Part shown: positions 35,264-44,280 of the stretch, piece by piece | How the letters are laid out: every line of letters starts with the position of its first letter | Numbering within the stretch: the stretch's first letter is position 1 | Origin: JAVWPP01 sp036635835 | GTDB taxonomy: Bacteria > Bacillota > Clostridia > TANB77 > CAG-465 | Direction: 5' to 3' | DNA length: 59,349 nucleotides | Assembly (NCBI GenBank): GCA_036635835.1 | Contig: JAVWPP010000004.1 | Span: 1-59,349 of the forward strand | Notes under the pieces: generated by a model | What the model saw: the letters and a program-made list of their open reading frames with translations, nothing else | Database searches by the model: none | What the model was told of the DNA's origin: nothing | Position numbers and translations under genes: made by a program

Positions 35264-36274
35264 TTAAATTAACTCCTCTCTTATATATTTTGCTCTAAAT
35301 CTGTCTCTTTCATCATCATCTAAAACTTCTTTTTTTATTAACTGTAGCGTAAATGGGTTTATGTCTATTATTAATTTATTTAATACTTCCGGCGTTGTTT
35401 CTTTTATTATACCTAAATTTACTCCCATTTTTACAATAGATAAAAGAGTATGAGCTTCTGCAGCTGTAATGCTTCTTGCATATTTTAATATACCAAAAGA
35501 TCTGTATACTTCGTCCTCTAAATTTGGATCTTTATTAAAAATAACTTCTCTAGACATTCTTTCTTTTTCTATTATTTTAGCTATTACAATTTTCATTTTA
35601 GATATTACATCTTCTTCCGATGTACCAAGTACATTTTGATTAGAAATTTGAAATATATCTCCTATACTTTCTGTGTTTTCGCCATATATTCCTCTTATGC
35701 TTAGTCCTAAATTATTTGCTTCATTTATTAAAGGGGTTATATATCCTGTTTCAACAAGGCCAGGTAAATGTAGCATTACAGAGACTCTCATAGCGCAGCC
35801 AACATTGGTTGAACAAGCTGTTAAATATCCATAATTATTAGAGTATGCTATGTTTAATTTTTCTTCTAGATCTTCGTCTATCTGCGCTGCTGCGCTATAA
35901 CAACTATCTATATCATAACCAGGTAACATTTTTTGTATTCTTAAATGATCTTCCTCATTTATCATAATACATGTACTTAAATCTTCTGACATAATTACTG
36001 CACTTAAATCATCATTTTCTACAAGTTCTTTGCTTATTAAATGTTTTTCTATTAAACTCATTACTGTTAAATCATCTAGATCTTTAATTTCAAAATATGA
36101 TAATTCTGATTTATCTTTTACTGCATTTTGCACTTTTTCCTTAACGTATATGGCTTCTTCATCTGTCATTATATGAGGAAATTTAATATCTTTAATATTT
36201 CTTGCGACTCTTACTCTTGTGCTAATTGCAACATCACTTTCAGGTCCTAAATTATACATCCACATATTTTCCAC
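35264..36274 (-). CDS. mcsB: protein arginine kinase McsB
   Basis: McsB phosphorylates arginines on damaged proteins, tagging them for ClpCP. The 336-residue protein starts with MENMWMYNLGPESDVAISTR, carries the guanido-kinase motifs STRVRVARNI and a later CSTNVGCAMRVSVMLHLPGL (catalytic Cys in the C-T-N-x-G segment), and RGIYGENTES. It follows mcsA without a gap and precedes clpC. Length is slightly short compared with B. subtilis, as in other clostridia. Confidence 0.95.
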   Translation of the reverse strand: MENMWMYNLGPESDVAISTRVRVARNIKDIKFPHIMTDEEAIYVKEKVQNAVKDKSELSYFEIKDLDDLTVMSLIEKHLISKELVENDDLSAVIMSEDLSTCIMINEEDHLRIQKMLPGYDIDSCYSAAAQIDEDLEEKLNIAYSNNYGYLTACSTNVGCAMRVSVMLHLPGLVETGYITPLINEANNLGLSIRGIYGENTESIGDIFQISNQNVLGTSEEDVISKMKIVIAKIIEKERMSREVIFNKDPNLEDEVYRSFGILKYARSITAAEAHTLLSIVKMGVNLGIIKETTPEVLNKLIIDINPFTLQLIKKEVLDDDERDRFRAKYIREELI

Positions 36275-36787
36275 CTACTTTTCTTCCTTTATTTTTTTTA
36301 TTTCATCTCTTATTTTTGCAGCTTCTTCATAATTTTCTGTTTCTATCATTTGTTTTAAATTTTCTTCTAATTTCAATAAATTTTTATCCTTATTTGAATC
36401 TTCTTCTATTGCCTTACTATTCTTTTGACCTTTTTTCTTTCCATTATATCTATTGCTCCCATGCATTTTATTAAAAACAATATCTAGTTTATCTTGAAAC
36501 TCTTCATAACACTGGCTACAGCCAAGTTTTCCTATCCTAACAAAATCCTCGAAAGTGCTACCGCAACATGGGCACCTTTTTATTACTTCTTTTGACTGTA
36601 CTTTTGATATGTTTTGTTTGAAAAAAGTCTTAAATAATGTATCGCTATCTAATCCCTCTTTTACTATATTATTTATATCTAATTCTTTTGCACATTCTTC
36701 ACATAATTGATATCTTACTTTTTTACCATTTATATTTTCTGAATATATAATTGTTGCCTGATTAATTTTACATTTTTGACACTTCAT
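36275..36787 (-). CDS. mcsA: McsA, activator of McsB
   Basis: McsA activates the arginine kinase. The 170-residue protein has two pairs of zinc-binding CxxC motifs (MKCQKCKIN at the start, LCEECAKE near 30-36), then CPCCGSTF and CSQCYEEF, and a C-terminal UVR motif (LEENLKQMIETENYEEAAKIRDE in part). The ATG at 36787 fits the MKCQKC start of the family; the GTG nine bases upstream is inside the GGGATGTGG site. In bacilli ctsR lies just upstream; here it does not. Confidence 0.93.
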   Translation of the reverse strand: MKCQKCKINQATIIYSENINGKKVRYQLCEECAKELDINNIVKEGLDSDTLFKTFFKQNISKVQSKEVIKRCPCCGSTFEDFVRIGKLGCSQCYEEFQDKLDIVFNKMHGSNRYNGKKKGQKNSKAIEEDSNKDKNLLKLEENLKQMIETENYEEAAKIRDEIKKIKEEK

Positions 36788-36907
36788 AAAATCCACATCC
36801 CTTTTCTTTTTGTTTTATTATTTTAATTTTACAACATATATTTTACTGTGTAAATACTTATGACATATTGACACATTTTTTTCACTTTATCTTTGCTTTG
36901 CGGTTAC

Positions 36908-36936
36908 ATTATAGAACAGTCGTTTTAGAATGTCAA
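36908..36936 (-). promoter_or_regulatory. promoter of mcsA-mcsB-clpC with LexA-box-like site
   Basis: Minus-strand TTGACA (36931-36936), 17 bases, TATAAT (36908-36913): full consensus. GAACAGTCGTTT (36914-36925, plus) touches the -10 and matches the clostridial LexA box pattern GAAC-N4-GTTT. No CtsR heptad repeat (GGTCAAA-type) or CIRCE was found. The leader is about 115 bases, and 36937-37090 has nothing recognisable. Confidence 0.8.
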
Positions 36937-37095
36937 TGCTTTTTTAACAATATTTTTTACTTTCGTATTGCAAATTTCTACATTTTTTTTGATTTACTTT
37001 TAGACTACATTTAATAAAAAAACTGTACTTTCTACTCTTTTATGTATATATAATACTACTTTACATTAAAACATATGATTTATTTAGCAAAAGTA

Positions 37096-37124
37096 TTGAT
37101 TTTATGTAAACTTTGTGTTATACT
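37096..37124 (+). promoter_or_regulatory. promoter of the 37182 gene
   Basis: TTGATT (37096-37101), 17 bases, TATACT (37119-37124). Confidence 0.75.
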
Positions 37125-37181
37125 AGAGAAGCAACAAAATTTAAAATATAAAATTCAAATGAATTTATAGGAGTGATATTT

Positions 37182-37955
37182 TTGAATAATTATACAAATG
37201 ATTTACAACACGTTTACGTTCAAATATTAGGAGAAATTTTAGGTGTAACGCCGGATTCTCTAATGTTACTTGTTAAAAAAGATGATTTTGCAAACAGATT
37301 ATCTCAAGTAGATATTTTAACTAATAAGGATGTTAATATTCCAAATGATTTATATTCTTTTATGAAATTACTTTCAAAAGCACTTTTAGGAAGAAACGTA
37401 GATCAACAATTATCTGAAATAACAGCACTTGAACTTTACAAAATAAGAAGATATAACAAAATAGAATTAATTACAACAGAAAGAAATAATTTAGATATTT
37501 TAGAAGAAGCTAATGATTTCAAAAAGTATATGACTAATTATTATTCACATGAATTTGAAAAATTAAGTCCTAAAATTTCATTTAAAGAAGCAGCATATAA
37601 TTCATATTTAGAGTTTTTCTCTAATGCTACTGAAATTTCAATTGATTCTTGTAAAAAATTAGTTGAACTTAATCCAGCAGCAAATGAAATATTGAATAAT
37701 ACTGACGAATTTTTGACTAGTAATTATATAAAAAATTCTGAAAATATTTTGAAATGTTTTATTAAAAGAGATGATTGGGATGAATTAAATTTTTTAAATA
37801 GTGATGAAATATCTGAAATTGAAAACAGATATGGAATTTATGTTAAAAACATTAAATCACCGTTCTCACATGTGGCGTTTAATAATTTTTATGCACCTCA
37901 TGGATATAATTATTTGATGTGCTATTTGTCACATCACCGTTTAATTGAATATTAA
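37182..37955 (+). CDS. uncharacterised 257-residue protein
   Basis: I do not recognise the family. It begins MNNYTNDLQHVYVQILGEIL, is acidic, soluble and predominantly helical, and contains no clear motif. A C-terminal segment ends NFYAPHGYNYLMCYLSHHRL. The TTG at 37182 is the likely start, as AGGAGTG lies 7 bases upstream; the GTG at 37173 is part of that site. It is monocistronic, with a good promoter and a strong terminator, and faces away from the mcsA operon. Function is open. Confidence 0.75.
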   Translation: MNNYTNDLQHVYVQILGEILGVTPDSLMLLVKKDDFANRLSQVDILTNKDVNIPNDLYSFMKLLSKALLGRNVDQQLSEITALELYKIRRYNKIELITTERNNLDILEEANDFKKYMTNYYSHEFEKLSPKISFKEAAYNSYLEFFSNATEISIDSCKKLVELNPAANEILNNTDEFLTSNYIKNSENILKCFIKRDDWDELNFLNSDEISEIENRYGIYVKNIKSPFSHVAFNNFYAPHGYNYLMCYLSHHRLIEY

Positions 37956-37956
37956 A

Positions 37957-37991
37957 TAAAAAAAAGCAACCTAATTTGGTTGCTCTTTTTT
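37957..37991. terminator. bidirectional terminator
   Basis: AGCAACC (37965-37971) pairs with GGTTGCT (37978-37984); A and T runs flank both sides, ending two convergent genes. Confidence 0.9.
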
Positions 37992-37994
37992 TGT

Positions 37995-38192
37995 TTATTT
38001 TTCTGTAATTTTTTCTATTTCGTCGACTTTATTTTTTTGAAAATCCGTATCAACCCACTTGAAATATTCTGGAATATATTCATCATGTATGAGTAACTCG
38101 TCTGCATATTCTAGGTCCATGTCATGAGACATTATTTCTTCTGCAATATTTCTTTTTTCATTATTTGATAGTTCATTTTTGTTTTTTTCCAT
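37995..38192 (-). CDS. small acidic protein, unknown function
   Basis: A 65-residue acidic protein (MEKNKNELSNNEKRNIAEEI...), likely helical, with no recognised motif. GGAGATGATTAT lies ahead of the ATG. It has its own terminator, and lies between two real genes. Function unknown; coding status rests on the ribosome binding site and context. Confidence 0.6.
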   Translation of the reverse strand: MEKNKNELSNNEKRNIAEEIMSHDMDLEYADELLIHDEYIPEYFKWVDTDFQKNKVDEIEKITEK

Positions 38193-38239
38193 ATAATCAT
38201 CTCCTAAGTATATTATACCTAGGTTTTTTTTTATTATAC

Positions 38240-39499
38240 TTATTCTACAATGTATTCTATATATTTTTTATAGTCTGCTTCTTTTAATTCTAAGGATATT
38301 AGAGTGCCTTCTTCTAGGTAGTCTGTTCCAGTTATTGTTGCTACTTCGTTTAAATATGATGTTATGTTTCCTTTGTCATATGGTATTAGCATTCTACATT
38401 TTATATAGTCTGAGAAAATTTCTTTGGATATCATTGAAATAAGTTCATCTATTCCTTCTCTTTTTCCAGCTGACATGTATATTCTATTATCCTCTATTTG
38501 AGGAAGCACAAGTAGCTTTAAATCCGCTTTATTGTATACGTATATAACTGGTATGTCTTCTGCTCCTAAGTCCTTTAAAGTGTCGTTTGTGACCTCTATG
38601 TGCTGCTCATGGTTTGGGTCTGAGAAATCTATAACATGTAGCAGTAAATCTGCTTGTTTTATTTCTTCTAATGTTGATCTAAATGCTTTTACTAAATTAT
38701 GTGGTAGCTCACTTACAAACCCTACTGTGTCTGATAGTAGGAAGGATTTGTTGTCGTCTAGGTTTATGTTTCTTACTGATGTTTCAAGTGTTGCAAAAAG
38801 CATATCTTTCTCAAATACTTTTTTTGTTTCATCGTTTTTATATTTTTCTACTAATGCGTTAAGTAAAGTGGATTTTCCGGCATTAGTGTATCCTACTAGT
38901 GCAACTGATGGTAGCTGTGAATTTTTTCTTTTTTTTCTTTGTGTTTCTCTTTCGTTAGTTAATAGCTCAAGTTCTTTGTTTAGCTCTGTTAATTTTGCTT
39001 CTATTCTTCTTTTATCTAGCTCTAATCTTGTTTCTCCTGAACCTTTATTAGCTGATCCTGCACTTCCACCTTGCCTTCCTAGTGATTCGTGTAGTCCTAC
39101 TAATCTTGGCATCATATACTGAAGCCTTGCTACTTCTACTTGTAGCTTTGCTTCTCTTGTTTTGGCTCTATCTGCAAATATTTGTAGTATTAGAGCGGTT
39201 CTATCTAGTATTGGTGAATCTAAATCTTTTTCTAAGTTTCTAAACTGCGTAGATGATAGCTCGTTATTGAATATGACTACATCTGCCTCATACATTGTAA
39301 CGGCATGTTTTACTTCGTCTATTTTTCCTGTTCCTATGTATATAGCTCTGTTTATTTGTTCTAAGTTTTGAGTTATTTTGCCCACAATTTCCATGTTGCA
39401 TGCTTCTGCTAGGTTTGCAAGCTCCTCCATTGATTGCTCAAAATATAGTCTGCCATCTACTTTGACACCAACTAGTAATGCTTTTATTTTTTCTTCCAT
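38240..39499 (-). CDS. hflX: ribosome-associated GTPase HflX
   Basis: HflX splits stalled ribosomes and is induced by heat or antibiotics. The 419-residue protein has the HflX N-domain (GVKVDGRLYFEQSMEELANL), a central GLHESLGRQGGSAGSANKGSGETR-type segment (cited in part), and a GTPase with G1 GYTNAGKST, G3 DTVGFVSELP, G4 NKAD and SAGKREG. The ATG at 39499 is preferred to the one at 39538, which lies in the promoter -10 region. Confidence 0.95.
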   Translation of the reverse strand: MEEKIKALLVGVKVDGRLYFEQSMEELANLAEACNMEIVGKITQNLEQINRAIYIGTGKIDEVKHAVTMYEADVVIFNNELSSTQFRNLEKDLDSPILDRTALILQIFADRAKTREAKLQVEVARLQYMMPRLVGLHESLGRQGGSAGSANKGSGETRLELDKRRIEAKLTELNKELELLTNERETQRKKRKNSQLPSVALVGYTNAGKSTLLNALVEKYKNDETKKVFEKDMLFATLETSVRNINLDDNKSFLLSDTVGFVSELPHNLVKAFRSTLEEIKQADLLLHVIDFSDPNHEQHIEVTNDTLKDLGAEDIPVIYVYNKADLKLLVLPQIEDNRIYMSAGKREGIDELISMISKEIFSDYIKCRMLIPYDKGNITSYLNEVATITGTDYLEEGTLISLELKEADYKKYIEYIVE

Positions 39500-39529
39500 T
39501 TTAATTTTTCTCCTATTTATATTATATGT

Positions 39530-39558
39530 ATTATACACTAATTTACGCTATTATACAA
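39530..39558 (-). promoter_or_regulatory. promoter of hflX
   Basis: Minus-strand TTGTAT (39553-39558), 17 bases, TATAAT (39530-39535). Confidence 0.85.
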
Positions 39559-39592
39559 CGAAAAAGGTAGAAATATTTTCTACCTTTTTGTT
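39559..39592 (-). terminator. terminator after the 1322-residue gene
   Basis: AAAAAGGTAGAAA pairs with TTTCTACCTTTTT (39561-39589), bordered by T and A tracts. It separates the operon from hflX. Confidence 0.85.
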
Positions 39593-42500
39593 TACTGATC
39601 TATTGTCTCATACAGTCTTGATTTCTCCATTTTATACATCTTTGTGTTTATTTCTCTATATAAATCTTCTATAAATGATTCTTGTTCTTTTCTTATTACT
39701 TGCCTGCAATACTCTTTTGTATGATGTGATTTTTTCACTTTGAGTGGCTTGTCGTTCATTAGATTTACAACTCTATCTATTTTATTTCGTTTTTTATAGT
39801 CTGTATATTTACCGTATGTACTGATTTTCTGTGTTCTATTAACGCATTCTCCTCTGCTTATTGTAGCGTCTGGTTTTATGGCTAATATATTTGTGAATTG
39901 ATTTATAATTTGTCTTAGTTTTTCTGCAAATGTATTATTAATTATAGCTAATGATGTTTCATTTTCGTCTACTTTGTATTCATAGTTTTCTTCATCTTCG
40001 TCATTTTTAATATACTCTGGACAATCCATGTTTAGCTCGTCTTGTTCTAATAATTTTGAAATTTCTTCTTCTGCTATTTCAGATTCTGCTTCTAGTGGTT
40101 TATCTGTTTGTTCTTGGATTACTGCACTATTTGCTTCTTCTTTTTCTTCGTTTAATTCAAATTCTATTTCTGTTACAAGACTTTCGTTTATGTCTTTTTG
40201 CTTACTTTCCTGAGCAATATTTTCTGATATTTCTACTTTTTCTACTACTTTATTTTCATTAGTTTCGTAGTTATATATGTTGTCGTCTACTATTGCTTCT
40301 ACTTGGATTTCATCATCATCTACTGTTAAATTGTCTATTAATTTGGCATCGTCTTCATCTAAAATAACTGTTTTGATTTTATATTCTTCTGGTTTTATGT
40401 CCTCGATTGCATTTTCTAACATGTTATTTGATATTTCAATTATTTGATTTTTCCTTAATATTTGCTCTTCTTCTAGCCTATGCTCGTATGCTTCTATAGG
40501 GTCGTATTCTGGCTTTTTATCTGCATTTATTAATTCTTCTTCTATTTCTTTTGAAACTTGCATAGCTACTTTTTCAATGCTTTCAAGTTCAATAGTAAGC
40601 AAACGTTCAATTTCCGCTTTTTCCGCTTCATTTTTCTTTGCTTCTATTCTTGCTATTTCTTGTTTTTCTGCTTCTAGCTTTTCTGCTTCTAGTCTTGCTT
40701 TTTCTTGTTTTTCCGCTTCTATTCTAGCTATCTCAAGTCTTTCTGCTTCTAACTTTTCTGCTTCTATTCTTGCTATTTCTAGTCTTTCTGCTTCTAGTTT
40801 TTCTTTTTCTATTCTTTCTGCTTCTGATCTTTCTGCTTCTAATCTTTCTGCTTCTAATCTTTCTGCTTCTAGTTTTTCTTTTTCTAGTCTTTCCGCTTCT
40901 AGTTTTTCTGCTTCTAGTTTTTCTTTTTCTAGTTTTTCCGCTTCTAGTTTTTCTTTTTCTAGTCTTTCTGCTTCTAATCTTTCTGCTTCTAGCTTTTCTG
41001 CTTCTAATCTTTCTTTTTCTAATCTTTCTGCTTCTAACTTTTCTTTTTCTAGTTTTTCCGCTTCTAATTTTTCTTTTTCTAGTGTTTCTATTTTAAGTTT
41101 TTCTGCTTCTAATCTTTCTTTTTCTAAGTTTTCCGCTTCTAGTTTTTCTGCTTCTAGTCTTGTTTTTTCTAGTGTTTCAGCTTCTATTCTTTCTGCTTCT
41201 AGCTTTTCTTTACTTATATTTTCTTTTATTTCTAAATTATTTACATCATCTAATGGATCAGTTATTTCTTCGTTATTATTTACTTCTTTTGGTTCATCCG
41301 ATGCCATAAGATTATTTAATATTTTAGCAAATTCAATTTCGTACTGAGTTTGAATTTTTTCTTCTATTTCGTTTTTAATTTCATTAAATTCTGAAGATAT
41401 ACTTTCTTCTTTGCATTTATCTTGAACAATTTGGGCTTTAGTTTTAGCTAAATCTTTTTCTATTATTGCTTCTAGTCTTTCTGCTTCTAATCTTTCTGCT
41501 TCTTGTTTTTCCGCCTCAAGTTTTTCTGCTTCTAACTTCTCTTTTTCTAGCTTTTTCGCCTCTAATTTTTCTCTTTCTAGTGTTTCTGCTTTTAGTTTTT
41601 CTGCTGCAAGTCTTTCTTTTTCTTGTTTTTTCGCTTCTTGTTTTTCCGCTTCTAGTCTTGCTTTTTCTAGTGTTTCTACTTCTATTTTTGCTGCTTCTAA
41701 CTTTTCTTTTTCTAGTCTTTCTGCTTCTAATTTTACTTTTTCTACTTCTAACTTTTTAGCTTCTATTTTTTCTTTTTCTAGTTTTTCTAGTCTTAGTTTT
41801 TCTTCTGAATCTAAAGTATCTGTATTTGGGTTTAAAGCTTTTGCTTTAACTTTTTCTACAACTTCATCTACAGCTAAAATTGGAATTTCTGTAGACGAAG
41901 CTTTTTCTAAAGCTTGTCTTTCTAATTCTTCTTTTACTTTAGAAATATCTAATCTTGCGGTCATATATTTTTCTGTTATACTCTTTAAATCTAGTTTTTC
42001 TCGTTCTTCTTCTTGTATAACTGGTTTAATATTTTTGATTTCAACTGGTTTAACTTCATTTATTGATGGCTTTGTAACTTGCTTTTCTGTTTCATTTGCT
42101 TGTCTTTCTAATTCTTCTTTTACTTTAGAAATGTCTAATCTTGCGGTCATATATTTTTCTGTTATATTTTTAAGTTCTAGTGTACTAATTGTTCCTGCTT
42201 GTGGCTCTAGATCTAGTGAAGGTTGCTTTTCTGAAGTTTTAGTCTTTTCTACTTTTGGAATATTTACTTGTTCTCCAAATTCCTTATGCACTATTTCTTT
42301 TTTCACTTCTTTTATTTCTCTTATTTCGCGCATTGGAGTAGCTTTTATTTCTAAAACTAATGGTTTTTCTTCTTTTTTATTTTCTTTTAAGTCTACTTTT
42401 GAATTTGATTTTGCACCAATTTTTGAGTCTACTTTTATATTTCTATTCTTATATTTATTCTTTATTTTATGCATTTTATTTGTCTTTATATTTATAGTTC

Positions 42501-43560
42501 CAAAAAGTAGCTCACCCGTTATTTTTACTAGCTTACCTTTTTCCGCTTTAACTATATCTACAATTTTCTTTTCTACTTTATACTCTGGCATTTGAATAAT
42601 TATTAGATTCTTAGGTTCTATTTGACTCTGTATTTTTATATCGTCTTGGTTGTCTATAATTGAAAAGACAAAAGATACTACTGCTTTTTCATCTATTGTT
42701 TTCGCTGTAGTTATTTGTTTAAATTTTTCATAACTTAAAAACATACCTTTTAATATTTCTATGCTTTCTCTTTCTACTAAAGCACAGCATGGTGAAAATC
42801 TTTCAACCATAAATGTTTTCCAATTAGTTTCAAAGAATTTAATAACTTCTGCTCTATCTGCTTCTTTTACGTTTTTTTGTCTTAATATTAGATCCACAAC
42901 TTCTCTTGCTGAAGAATAATCTTTGTTATATATGCTTTCTTTATTATATTCTGTGTACCAATTCTCACAAACAAACTGCGCGAACCAGTATGGGGAACTT
43001 TTAGCATAATCGTAAACGTTACTTAAATTAGTAGTTAAGCAAATATCGCTGTTTGGAGTTGTATCGTATGAACCAAATGTATCTTCTATTCCATACTTGC
43101 TTAATATTTCTTCTACTCTTTCTATACTATCGTCATCCCATAATTTTTTGTCGTTATTTATACCGTATTTTTCTATAGAGTCTCTTAATGTTCCGTTAAA
43201 AGCGTGAACAACGTAACCATATGTTATTATATTTTTATACATATAATCGAATACTTTTTCATTGAGTTCTTCTTGTGAAATTTTTCTTTTTCTCTTTTTA
43301 ATCATTTCACTGATTTTTTCTGAAAAATACTTATCTCTAACTTCATTTAGCTTAACTCTATTTTCATTTTTTTTCATATTTTCTGCAAGCAATTCTAAAT
43401 ACGTTTCAAGTCCGTTTTCTTCCTTGAACGCTATGATATATCTAAAAATTTCACCTACAGCATAACTTTTATCTTCTCGTTTTGCTATATCTTTAATTAT
43501 CTTTATATATTTTTTATTTTGAACTGCCCTTTGTACTGCTTTACCTATGTTCTTATCCAT
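39592..43560 (-). CDS. 1322-residue coiled-coil protein with possible ART-like N-terminal domain
   Basis: Unrecognised as a whole. Residues 1-100 are helical. Residues 115-260 contain YVVHAFNGTLRDSIEKYGI (His119) and DICLTTNLSNVYDYAKSSPY (Tyr183), reminiscent of the H-Y pattern of ADP-ribosyltransferase-like folds (weak inference). A middle region (about 460-550) has a duplicated ITEKYMTARLDISKV module. Residues 587-700 and 782-995 are long coiled coils built of 7-residue units such as EKLEAER. The C-terminal 140 residues are basic. No signal peptide or membrane span. It is the fourth gene of the xseA operon, 38 bases after the DUF212 gene. A cytoskeletal or scaffold role would fit the coiled coils. 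Confidence 0.8.
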   Translation of the reverse strand: MDKNIGKAVQRAVQNKKYIKIIKDIAKREDKSYAVGEIFRYIIAFKEENGLETYLELLAENMKKNENRVKLNEVRDKYFSEKISEMIKKRKRKISQEELNEKVFDYMYKNIITYGYVVHAFNGTLRDSIEKYGINNDKKLWDDDSIERVEEILSKYGIEDTFGSYDTTPNSDICLTTNLSNVYDYAKSSPYWFAQFVCENWYTEYNKESIYNKDYSSAREVVDLILRQKNVKEADRAEVIKFFETNWKTFMVERFSPCCALVERESIEILKGMFLSYEKFKQITTAKTIDEKAVVSFVFSIIDNQDDIKIQSQIEPKNLIIIQMPEYKVEKKIVDIVKAEKGKLVKITGELLFGTINIKTNKMHKIKNKYKNRNIKVDSKIGAKSNSKVDLKENKKEEKPLVLEIKATPMREIREIKEVKKEIVHKEFGEQVNIPKVEKTKTSEKQPSLDLEPQAGTISTLELKNITEKYMTARLDISKVKEELERQANETEKQVTKPSINEVKPVEIKNIKPVIQEEEREKLDLKSITEKYMTARLDISKVKEELERQALEKASSTEIPILAVDEVVEKVKAKALNPNTDTLDSEEKLRLEKLEKEKIEAKKLEVEKVKLEAERLEKEKLEAAKIEVETLEKARLEAEKQEAKKQEKERLAAEKLKAETLEREKLEAKKLEKEKLEAEKLEAEKQEAERLEAERLEAIIEKDLAKTKAQIVQDKCKEESISSEFNEIKNEIEEKIQTQYEIEFAKILNNLMASDEPKEVNNNEEITDPLDDVNNLEIKENISKEKLEAERIEAETLEKTRLEAEKLEAENLEKERLEAEKLKIETLEKEKLEAEKLEKEKLEAERLEKERLEAEKLEAERLEAERLEKEKLEAEKLEKEKLEAEKLEAERLEKEKLEAERLEAERLEAERSEAERIEKEKLEAERLEIARIEAEKLEAERLEIARIEAEKQEKARLEAEKLEAEKQEIARIEAKKNEAEKAEIERLLTIELESIEKVAMQVSKEIEEELINADKKPEYDPIEAYEHRLEEEQILRKNQIIEISNNMLENAIEDIKPEEYKIKTVILDEDDAKLIDNLTVDDDEIQVEAIVDDNIYNYETNENKVVEKVEISENIAQESKQKDINESLVTEIEFELNEEKEEANSAVIQEQTDKPLEAESEIAEEEISKLLEQDELNMDCPEYIKNDEDEENYEYKVDENETSLAIINNTFAEKLRQIINQFTNILAIKPDATISRGECVNRTQKISTYGKYTDYKKRNKIDRVVNLMNDKPLKVKKSHHTKEYCRQVIRKEQESFIEDLYREINTKMYKMEKSRLYETIDQ
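40600..41220. repeat. tandem coiled-coil repeat region
   Basis: Degenerate 21-base units built from TTCTGCTTCTAGTTTTTC and relatives repeat about 30 times and encode the heptad-like E-K-L-E-A-E-R units of the large protein. A second block lies at about 41466-41800. Such tracts can expand and contract by slippage. Confidence 0.85.
41912..41980 (-). repeat. 69-base direct repeat, copy 1
   Basis: Nearly identical to 42098-42166 (one base differs). It encodes the ITEKYMTARLDISKV module. The two copies are 186 bases apart, an in-frame duplication of a 62-residue unit. Confidence 0.85.
42098..42166 (-). repeat. 69-base direct repeat, copy 2
   Basis: Second copy of the module at 41912-41980, differing at a single position seen by eye; in frame within the same gene. 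Confidence 0.85.
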
Positions 43561-43598
43561 ATTTACTCGCCCTCTTTTTACTACATACTCTATGACAT

Positions 43599-44045
43599 TT
43601 ATAATAAATTAAAACTTATTATAATATATGCTACTGCTACTCCTAATATAGAACCTGCAAACATTTCTGTTGGCTTATGTCCTATTTTTTCTTTTAGTTT
43701 TTTTGCTTTTATTCTTACGCCGGTTTTATTCATGTCTTCTATTATTTCGTTTATAGCTTCTGCTTGCCTACCTGTTTCGTATCTTACACCTATTGCATCT
43801 GCTAATATTATTAAAGAAAATATTAAAGTTACTCCAAATAATACTGAATATATACCTTCATTAATTAATACAGCTGTAGAAAGTGATGCTACTATTGCAG
43901 CGTGTCCACTTGGCATTCCACCGTTTCCAATGAATCTTGCATAATGAAACTTTTTATCTTTTAAACTTTCTATAACTACTTTAATTAACTGGGCTATTAC
44001 CCAAGATAGTAAAGGTATTATTATATAATAATTTTCGAAAATCAT
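43599..44045 (-). CDS. DUF212 (divergent PAP2) membrane protein
   Basis: This 148-residue membrane protein has GGMPSGHAAIVASLSTAV (about 41-58) and FSLIILADAIGVRYETGRQA, the hallmark of the divergent PAP2/DUF212 family, with about four spans. The PSGH motif is that of acid phosphatases on lipid pyrophosphates, though activity in this family is not well established. GGAGGAATAGTCA precedes the ATG and overlaps the end of xseB. Confidence 0.92.
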   Translation of the reverse strand: MIFENYYIIIPLLSWVIAQLIKVVIESLKDKKFHYARFIGNGGMPSGHAAIVASLSTAVLINEGIYSVLFGVTLIFSLIILADAIGVRYETGRQAEAINEIIEDMNKTGVRIKAKKLKEKIGHKPTEMFAGSILGVAVAYIIISFNLL

Positions 44046-44048
44046 TGA

Positions 44049-44270
44049 CTATTCCTCCAATTCGAAGTTTTCTTCTACTAATTCATTATCTTCATTAACT
44101 AGTATTTTAATTTGTTTTTCTACGTCATCTAGTTTTTTTGTACAGCTTTTTGTAAGTTCTATACCAGTTTTGAATTTTTCTAATGCTTCATCTAGCTTCA
44201 AATCCCCGTTTTCTAATGATTTAACTACTTCTTCTAACATCTCTAAATTTTCTTCAAAAGTTTTTTCCAT
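44049..44270 (-). CDS. xseB: exodeoxyribonuclease VII small subunit
   Basis: The 73-residue protein has the family pattern FEENLEMLEEVVKSLENGDLKLDEALEKFK (cited in part: LENGDLKLDEALEKF). It pairs with XseA in exonuclease VII, which trims single-stranded DNA from both ends. Ten bases downstream of xseA, with GAGGGAGAATGAA before its ATG. Confidence 0.95.
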   Translation of the reverse strand: MEKTFEENLEMLEEVVKSLENGDLKLDEALEKFKTGIELTKSCTKKLDDVEKQIKILVNEDNELVEENFELEE

Positions 44271-44280
44271 TTCATTCTCC

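Noticed and set aside
36797..37095. ctsR or a CtsR operator upstream of mcsA
   Set aside because: No open frame and no GGTCAAA-type heptad repeat; the closest GTCAATATGTCA has the wrong spacing.
40577..41347. Open plus-strand frames opposite the coiled-coil repeats (also 41466-41759 and 40770-41096)
   Set aside because: They are complements of the repetitive heptad codons, composed only of Ser/Phe/Ala or Leu/Phe repeats, with no ribosome binding site.
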